A DNA stretch of 44,352 nt from Roseateles sp. (GTDB lineage Bacteria; Pseudomonadota; Gammaproteobacteria; Burkholderiales; Burkholderiaceae). Location of the stretch: the NCBI GenBank assembly GCA_019232985.1, contig JAFAMW010000035.1:1-44352 (forward strand). Direction: 5' to 3'. Positions 39,828 to 44,352 of the stretch are shown piece after piece. The notes beneath the pieces were generated by a model. It had not been told where the DNA came from, did no database searches, and saw only the letters and a list, made by a program, of their open reading frames with translations. A program made the position numbers and the translations under genes. Each line of letters begins with the position of its first letter. The stretch's first letter is position 1.

Positions 39828-40373
39828 ATGCGCCGCGGACCGATCCAGTTCTTCGCCCTCCTATTCCCCGGCTTCGGCCTGCTCGCCGCCTGCACGCCCG
39901 CGCTGAACTGGCGGGAAGTGCAGCCGGCGGGCAGTCATCTGAGCCTGACGTTCCCCTGCAAGCCCGATGTCGCGGTGCGCGAGGTCGCCGGGCTGCGCCA
40001 GGGCCTCGCGCAATGCGACGCCGACGGCGCGAGCTTCGTGCTCGCGTGGAGCGAGCTGCGCGGCAGCGACGCGGGCCAGGCGGCCGCGACGCCGGATCCG
40101 GGCGCGGTCGACGCGGCGCTCAGGGACATGCGCGCGAGCGTGGCCGCGCGCCTGCACGCGACGGCAGGCGCGCCGCGGCCGTTCGGCGTCGCCGGCATGG
40201 ACGCTCGCGCCGAGGCGCAGGTCCAGGACCTGGAGGCGCCGGGCCCGCGCCATGCGCGCGTCGCGAGCTTCGCGCGCGGCGCGCTGGCCTATGAACTGGT
40301 CGTCATTTCGGCGCGCCCGGTGCGCGCCGTCGCCTGGGACGGTTTCACCGGCTTGATGAGGCTCTCCGACTGA
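39828..40373 (+). CDS. Hypothetical lipoprotein
   Basis: Encodes 181 aa. The N-terminus has Arg-Arg, a hydrophobic core and a lipobox LLAAC (Cys22), so it is probably lipidated and exported. The mature part is a single small alpha/beta-looking domain with a possible disulfide (Cys44, Cys63). I recognise no named family. Gene order places it between a CoA transferase and the PTS genes, without an obvious link to either. Confidence 0.8.
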   Translation: MRRGPIQFFALLFPGFGLLAACTPALNWREVQPAGSHLSLTFPCKPDVAVREVAGLRQGLAQCDADGASFVLAWSELRGSDAGQAAATPDPGAVDAALRDMRASVAARLHATAGAPRPFGVAGMDARAEAQVQDLEAPGPRHARVASFARGALAYELVVISARPVRAVAWDGFTGLMRLSD

Positions 40374-40411
40374 CATTTCGGGACCGCCGGGCGAGAGGTC
40401 GTGGCTCGTCG

Positions 40412-40417
40412 GATAAT
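40412..40417 (+). promoter_or_regulatory. -10 element of the PTS EIIA-ptsH unit (predicted leaderless start)
   Basis: GATAAT, 6 nt, then the ATG at 40424. There is no Shine-Dalgarno sequence and no recognisable -35. Confidence 0.4.
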
Positions 40418-40423
40418 GGCGCG

Positions 40424-40834
40424 ATGCCCGGTCTGCTGTTGATCGCCCATGCCCCGCTCGCGAGCGCCCTCAAGGCCGTCGCCGAGCACACCTTTCCGAA
40501 CTGCGCGCCGCAGCTGGCCGTGCTCGACGTGCGCCCCGACATGGGCGCCGAAGACGTCGAGCAGGGGGCCCGCACGCTGATGCAGGGCCTCGGTCATGGA
40601 GAATGGCTGGTCATGACCGACGTCCCGGGGGCCACGCCGCACAACGGCGCGCTGCGCCTGGCCGGCGCGGGACGGCGCGTGCGCGTCGTCACCGGGGTGA
40701 ACGTGCCCATGCTCTGGCGCTCGCTGTGCTACGGCCAGCTCGGCGTCGACGAGCTCGCGCTGCGCGCCGTCGAAGGCGGGCACAAATGCATTGAGACTCT
40801 CGACCTGCAGGAATCGCCTAGACCTCCGCAATGA
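40424..40834 (+). CDS. PTS EIIA component, mannose/fructose family
   Basis: Encodes 136 aa starting MPGLLLIAHAPLA, with the phosphorylatable histidine at His9. LVMTDVPGATPHNGAL is the family's second conserved block (usually TDxxGATPxN). EIIA-Man accepts phosphate from HPr. No IIB, IIC or IID gene is in the window, so it probably belongs to a regulatory phosphotransfer chain, as known in betaproteobacteria. It overlaps ptsH by 4 bp (ATGA). Confidence 0.93.
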   Translation: MPGLLLIAHAPLASALKAVAEHTFPNCAPQLAVLDVRPDMGAEDVEQGARTLMQGLGHGEWLVMTDVPGATPHNGALRLAGAGRRVRVVTGVNVPMLWRSLCYGQLGVDELALRAVEGGHKCIETLDLQESPRPPQ

Positions 40835-41100
40835 TCAAGTCCACGCTCACCATCAGCAACAAACTGGGCCTGCACGCCCGCGCGTCGGCCAAGCTGACCA
40901 AGCTGGCCGGCTCCTACAAATGCGAAGTCTTCATGAGCCGCAACGGGCGGCGCGTGAACGCCAAGAGCATCATGGGCGTCATGATGCTCGCGGCCGGCAT
41001 CGGCTCGCAGGTCGAGCTCGAGACCGAGGGCGAGGACGAGGCGCCCGCGCACGAGGCGATCACGGCGCTCGTCAACGACAAGTTCGGCGAAGGCCAGTAA
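40831..41100 (+). CDS. ptsH: Phosphocarrier protein HPr
   Basis: An 89-aa HPr. The phosphorylation site His15 is in LGLHARASAKL, and Ser46 is in NAKSIMGVMML, the site used by HPr kinase in organisms that have one (hprK is not in the window). It carries phosphate from enzyme I to EIIA. The 44-bp gap to the convergent olsB-like gene contains GAGCGG/CCGCTC arms that could form a shared hairpin. Confidence 0.97.
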   Translation: MIKSTLTISNKLGLHARASAKLTKLAGSYKCEVFMSRNGRRVNAKSIMGVMMLAAGIGSQVELETEGEDEAPAHEAITALVNDKFGEGQ

Positions 41101-41144
41101 GGCCCGAGCGGCCGGCGCGGCCGACCGCTCGACACCCTGCCGCG

Positions 41145-41954
41145 TCAGGCCAGGAAATGCTTGCGGTAGCGCGCCGGCAGCTCGTCGATGCGCATCAGCA
41201 GCGGCAGGTCGGCCGTGTTGAAGTCGGGGTCCCAGGCCGGCGCGCCGAGCACCTTCGCGCCGCAGCGCAGATAGCCCTTGATCAGCGCCGGCGCGTCGGC
41301 CTCGAGGTCGTGGCGAAGCTCCTCGACCGGCAGCGGCAGGCGCGGGCGCACCTGCAGGTCGATGCTCGCAAGGTGGGTCTGCTCGAGGCGCTTCCACAGG
41401 CTTGCCGCGTAGTGGCCGCCGTCGCGCATGCTCACGCTCGCGCAGCCGATCATGGTGTCGAGCTGGTTGCGCACCATGAACTCGGCGAGTGCGCCCCACA
41501 GCGCCATGATCGCGCCGCCGCTGCGGTGGTCGGGGTGGATGCACGAGCGGCCGAGCTCGACCATGCGGCTGCGCAGGCCGCGCAGGCGGGTCAGGTCGAA
41601 TTCGGTTTCGGTATACAGGCCGCCGGTGCGCAGCGCGGCGTCGGGCGTCAGCACGCGGTAGGTGCCGATCACGCGGCCCGGGCGGCCGTCGGCGCCGACG
41701 CAGCGCACGAGCAGGTGCTCGCAATGCGCGTCGTACATGTCGACGTCGTGGCCGGCCGGCGCGTCCTTGGGCGGGTTCAGGCGCGCGCCCATTTCGCCGA
41801 CGAAGATCTCGTAGCGCAGCGCCTGGGCCTCCCGGACCTCGTCGAGGTCGCGCGCCCAGCTGACCGACAGGCGGCCGGTTGTCGCGGCCTCGGGCGCGCG
41901 CTCGCTGCGGTGGAGTTGGCCGAACGGCAGGGTCGTGGCGGACAGTTCGCGCAT
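41145..41954 (-). CDS. olsB: OlsB-like N-acyltransferase (ornithine-lipid synthesis, GNAT/autoinducer-synthase-like fold)
   Basis: Encodes 269 aa. ALRYEIFVGEMGA, DVDMYDAHCEHLLV, VIGTYRVL and ELGRSCIHPDHR are blocks shared by OlsB-type acyl-ACP-dependent N-acyltransferases and the related hemolysin-like GNAT group. OlsB makes lyso-ornithine lipid, a phosphorus-free membrane lipid precursor; olsA is not in the window. AAGGA lies about 8 nt before the ATG at 41954; the longer frame would use a TTG. It sits on the opposite strand between ptsH and ptsI. A related acyl-ACP transferase function is possible. Confidence 0.75.
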   Translation of the reverse strand: MRELSATTLPFGQLHRSERAPEAATTGRLSVSWARDLDEVREAQALRYEIFVGEMGARLNPPKDAPAGHDVDMYDAHCEHLLVRCVGADGRPGRVIGTYRVLTPDAALRTGGLYTETEFDLTRLRGLRSRMVELGRSCIHPDHRSGGAIMALWGALAEFMVRNQLDTMIGCASVSMRDGGHYAASLWKRLEQTHLASIDLQVRPRLPLPVEELRHDLEADAPALIKGYLRCGAKVLGAPAWDPDFNTADLPLLMRIDELPARYRKHFLA

Positions 41955-42078
41955 CGGTCTTCCTTGATCGCTTGATTTCTTCAATACGCAAATGCTCGAT
42001 TCGAGCGATGACGCGACCGTGACGTACGCATTACGCGGCGGTGACGTTGTAAAGCGCCGCGCCGCCCGCCCGCGCTGC

Positions 42079-42084
42079 TAAAGT
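42079..42084 (+). promoter_or_regulatory. Extended -10 element of ptsI (predicted near-leaderless start)
   Basis: TGC-TAAAGT, then 7 nt, then the ATG at 42092. It gives ptsI its own promoter, separate from ptsH, within the 137-bp divergent gap to olsB. No -35 match at 16-18 bp. Confidence 0.4.
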
Positions 42085-42091
42085 CGGCCGC

Positions 42092-43867
42092 ATGAGCTTC
42101 CAGGTCTTCGGCATCCCCGTCACGCGCGGCGTGGCCATCGGCCGCGCCGTGCTCATCGCGTCGAGCCGCGTCGACGTCGAGCATTACTTCATCGGCGCCG
42201 ACCAGATCGACTCCGAGATCGCGCGCGCGACGCGCGCCCGCGACGAGGTCGCCGCCGAGCTGACGGCGCTCAAGCAGGACCTGCCCGAGGACGCGCCGCA
42301 CGAACTCGCCGCGCTGCTCGACGTCCACCTGATGCTGCTGCACGACGAGGCGCTCGTCGGCGCAACCGTGCAGTGGATCGTCGACCGCCACTACAACGCC
42401 GAATGGGCGCTGTCGGCGCAGCTCGAGGTGCTCGCGCGCCAGTTCGACGAGATGGAGGACGAATACCTGCGCGAGCGCAAGGCCGACCTCGAGCAGGTCG
42501 TCGAACGCCTGATCGGCGCGCTCGCGCGCGCCCAGGGCGGCGTGCGCGCGCCGGCCGAGGCCGTCGCGCAGCGCGATTTCGCGGGCGAGGACCCGTTGCT
42601 GCTCGTCGCCGCCGACATCGCGCCGGCCGACATGATGCAGTTCAAGCGCGGCGTGTTCCGCGGCTTCATCACCGACATCGGCGGCAAGACCTCGCACACG
42701 GCGATCGTCGCGCGCAGCATGGACATCCCGGCCGTCGTCGGCACGCGCGAGGCCTCGCGCCTGATCCGCCAGGACGATTGGGTCATCATCGACGGCGACG
42801 CGGGCGCGGTGATCGTCGACCCCTCGCCGATCGTGCTCGAGGAGTACCGTTTCCGCCAGCGCCAGGCCGAGCTCGAGCGCGCGCGCCTCGCGCGCCTGCG
42901 CCACAAGCCGGCCGTCACGCTCGACGGCGAGGTCATCGAGCTGCACGCCAATATCGAGCTGCCGAACGACGCGCACGCGGCCGTCGAGGCCGGCGCGACC
43001 GGCGTCGGCCTGTTCCGCAGCGAGTTCCTGTTCATGAACCGCGGCGGCGAGCTGCCGAGCGAGGACGAGCAGTTCGCGGCCTACCGCGCGGCGGTCGAGG
43101 CGATGAAGGGCATGCCGGTGACGATCCGCACGGTCGACGTCGGCGCCGACAAGCCGCTCGACCGCATGAGCGTCAGCGAGCTGCGCCACGAGCATGTGCT
43201 GAACCCGGCGATGGGCCTGCGCGCGATCCGCTGGAGCCTCGCCGAGCCGAGCATGTTCCGCCAGCAGCTGCGCGCGATCTTCCGTGCGAGCGCGTTCGGC
43301 AAGGTGCGCCTGCTGATCCCGATGGTCGCCCACATCGGCGAGGTCGTGCAGATCCAGGAGGCGATCCGGCGCGTCCAGCACCAGCTCGACGACGCCGGCC
43401 ACGCCTACGGCCAGGTCGAGCTCGGCGTGATGATCGAGATCCCGGCCGCGGCGATCATGCTGCCGATGCTGCTGCGCCATGTCGACTTCGTCTCGGTCGG
43501 CACGAACGACCTGATCCAGTACACGCTTGCGATCGACCGCGCCGACGAGGCGGTCGCGCATCTTTACGACCCCTGGCACCCGGCCGTGCTGCAGCTGCTC
43601 GCGTCGACGATCTCGCACGCGCGCGCGGCCGGCAAGGGCGTCAGCGTGTGCGGCGAGATGGCCGGCGACCCCGATTTCACCGACCTGCTGCTGGCCATGG
43701 GCCTGCGCAGCTTCTCGATGCACCCGAGCCAGATCCCGACGGTCAAGCAACGCATCCTGCGTGCCGACGCGTCGCGCGTCGCCGACGGCCTGGGCAAGGT
43801 GCTCGCGGCGGAGGACCCGCGCCGTGCGGCGCTCGCGGCGTTCGCGAGCCAGGGGCGCTCTATATAG
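42092..43867 (+). CDS. ptsI: Phosphoenolpyruvate-protein phosphotransferase (PTS enzyme I)
   Basis: A full-length 591-aa enzyme I. The active histidine is His202 (GGKTSHTAIVARS). The PEP-binding TIM barrel contains GVGLFRSEFLFM, LIPMVAHIGEV and GTNDLIQYTLAIDR, and the catalytic cysteine is Cys520 (SVCGEMAGDP). It takes phosphate from PEP and passes it to HPr. There is no N-terminal GAF domain, so this is EI rather than EI-Ntr. A terminator-like hairpin follows 27 bp after the stop. Confidence 0.97.
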   Translation: MSFQVFGIPVTRGVAIGRAVLIASSRVDVEHYFIGADQIDSEIARATRARDEVAAELTALKQDLPEDAPHELAALLDVHLMLLHDEALVGATVQWIVDRHYNAEWALSAQLEVLARQFDEMEDEYLRERKADLEQVVERLIGALARAQGGVRAPAEAVAQRDFAGEDPLLLVAADIAPADMMQFKRGVFRGFITDIGGKTSHTAIVARSMDIPAVVGTREASRLIRQDDWVIIDGDAGAVIVDPSPIVLEEYRFRQRQAELERARLARLRHKPAVTLDGEVIELHANIELPNDAHAAVEAGATGVGLFRSEFLFMNRGGELPSEDEQFAAYRAAVEAMKGMPVTIRTVDVGADKPLDRMSVSELRHEHVLNPAMGLRAIRWSLAEPSMFRQQLRAIFRASAFGKVRLLIPMVAHIGEVVQIQEAIRRVQHQLDDAGHAYGQVELGVMIEIPAAAIMLPMLLRHVDFVSVGTNDLIQYTLAIDRADEAVAHLYDPWHPAVLQLLASTISHARAAGKGVSVCGEMAGDPDFTDLLLAMGLRSFSMHPSQIPTVKQRILRADASRVADGLGKVLAAEDPRRAALAAFASQGRSI

Positions 43868-43893
43868 TAGACAGGGCGGCGGAAGACGATGCA

Positions 43894-43925
43894 GAAGGCG
43901 CGCGGCAGCGCCCCTTCGAGTTTTT
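43894..43925 (+). terminator. Probable intrinsic terminator after ptsI
   Basis: GAAGGCGC pairs with GCGCCCCTTC (two-base bulge) around a 6-nt loop, followed by GAG and five Ts at 43921-43925. Confidence 0.6.
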
Positions 43926-43937
43926 CTGAAGACTTTC

Positions 43938-43966
43938 TCGCACGGCCAAAAATCTCATGCTATAGT
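43938..43966 (+). promoter_or_regulatory. Tandem promoter module 1 (extended -10 TATAGT)
   Basis: TATAGT at 43961-43966 preceded by TGC (extended -10). The -35 position (TCGCAC) is weak. The downstream stretch GGCGGACTTCGCTG resembles the one after modules 2 and 3. Confidence 0.5.
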
Positions 43967-44123
43967 GGCGGACTTCGCTGAACACAGAGCTGCTTTGCAG
44001 GTCCGGGGCGGCGAAGAAAAGCGGGTGCTTGGGCAGACTTGGCTGAACCCGATGGGGCTGGGAGCTCCTCGAGGCGAGGCTGGTGAGTGGGATGAAAATT
44101 CTGCTCTGAAGTTTGAAAAGCAC

Positions 44124-44152
44124 TTGACAAGCTGAAAACAGCAAGTCACAAT
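44124..44152 (+). promoter_or_regulatory. Tandem promoter module 2 (TTGACA - 17 bp - CACAAT)
   Basis: A perfect -35 TTGACA at 44124-44129 and CACAAT at 44147-44152 with 17-bp spacing, followed by ACCGCTTCTTTGCTG. The GC-rich discriminator is typical of growth-rate and ppGpp-controlled promoters. Confidence 0.75.
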
Positions 44153-44296
44153 ACCGCTTCTTTGCTGATCACGGCTTCGGTGGTGAGTGGCGAAGAAAAG
44201 GAAGAGAGAAGTTTTGAATGCTTCTTAAAACCTTGCGAGATGTTTTGATGTTTGTTCTGAATATCAAAAATATTTCGCAGCGTCGGCAGAAAATGC

Positions 44297-44326
44297 TTGA
44301 CAGGGTTTTAAAAAGCGAGTCATAAT
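44297..44326 (+). promoter_or_regulatory. Tandem promoter module 3 (TTGACA - 18 bp - CATAAT)
   Basis: A perfect -35 TTGACA at 44297-44302 and CATAAT at 44321-44326 with 18-bp spacing, followed by CTCGCTTCTGTGCTG. It is preceded by an A/T-rich stretch (44231-44296) that could act as an UP element. Nearest promoter to the presumed rRNA gene. Confidence 0.75.
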
Positions 44327-44352
44327 CTCGCTTCTGTGCTGTTGAAAAGCAG

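Larger units (their letters stand above)
43868..44352 (+). promoter_or_regulatory. 485-bp intergenic region with three successive stable-RNA-type promoters
   Basis: Relatively AT-rich compared with the rest of the window, without a supportable protein gene. After the ptsI terminator come three promoter modules, each followed by a similar GC-starting discriminator and a CTTC..GCTG stretch. Direct repeats link the modules: TGGTGAGTGG at 44081 and 44181 (exactly 100 bp apart) and GGCGAAGAAAAG at 44010 and 44189. This arrangement fits the upstream region of a rRNA operon, whose 16S gene would lie beyond the right edge; a tRNA/tuf operon is a less likely alternative. Confidence 0.65.

Overview
The window is a very GC-rich chromosomal segment whose gene content and order point to a betaproteobacterium of the order Burkholderiales (Rubrivivax/Leptothrix/Roseateles-like). 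Indicators are the dacC-dat-ybeD-lipB-lipA block, phoH-ybeY, a Burkholderia-type porin, a DUF1840 protein, an incomplete regulatory PTS, and codon use saturated with G/C at third positions. There is no prophage, CRISPR array, tRNA or intact insertion sequence. The segment is mostly core and regulatory genes, plus one small non-autonomous repeat element and one probable small RNA. Species assignment is inference only.

Layout. 1-3055 (+): 3' part of a PAS-PAS-GGDEF-EAL protein, a DUF1840 protein and a histidine phosphatase. 3084-5317 (+): sterol desaturase-like hydroxylase and a porin. 5340-9087 (-): ruvA-ruvB and a NarL-type two-component pair. 9145-13666 (+): phoH-ybeY, then an OmpR-type regulator translationally coupled to a PAS-GAF hybrid kinase. 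13831-14610 (-): an FNR-like regulator without Fe-S cysteines. 14818-15246 (+): a stand-alone carbamoyltransferase-like half domain. 15213-17334 (-): hemB-corA. 17484-19176 (+): probable sRNA with strong terminator, hemJ-like gene and a VanZ-like protein whose last codons lie in a 165-bp inverted-repeat element. 19342-25288 (+): thioredoxin-like ferredoxin, alpha/beta hydrolase, dacC, dat, ybeD, lipB, lipA and a multi-zinc-ribbon protein. 25313-38335 (-): chemoreceptor, a complete MdtABC-OMF type RND efflux operon with two permeases, a TlpA-like thioredoxin and a degenerate histidine kinase. 38548-43867: CoA transferase (-), lipoprotein (+), PTS EIIA-Man and HPr (+), OlsB-like acyltransferase (-) and PTS enzyme I (+). 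43868-44352: a long, relatively AT-rich intergenic region with three successive promoters of the kind that drive stable RNA. A 16S rRNA operon probably begins just beyond the right edge.

How the genes fit together. Heme synthesis is split around one intergenic region: hemB reads left, the hemJ-like gene reads right, and the probable sRNA lies between them. The dat-ybeD-lipB-lipA genes overlap or nearly abut, which suggests one lipoate transcription unit downstream of dacC. EIIA, HPr and enzyme I form a phosphotransfer chain without any sugar permease, so a regulatory role is likely; an opposite-strand olsB separates ptsH from ptsI.

The best leads for novelty are the sRNA-like gene with an anti-Shine-Dalgarno loop (17484-17596), the inverted-repeat element at the end of the vanZ-like gene (19142-19306), the recurrent placement of a -10 hexamer 5-9 nt upstream of start codons (predicted leaderless mRNAs), the pseudo-histidine-kinase at 37154-38335, and the tandem promoter modules at the right end.
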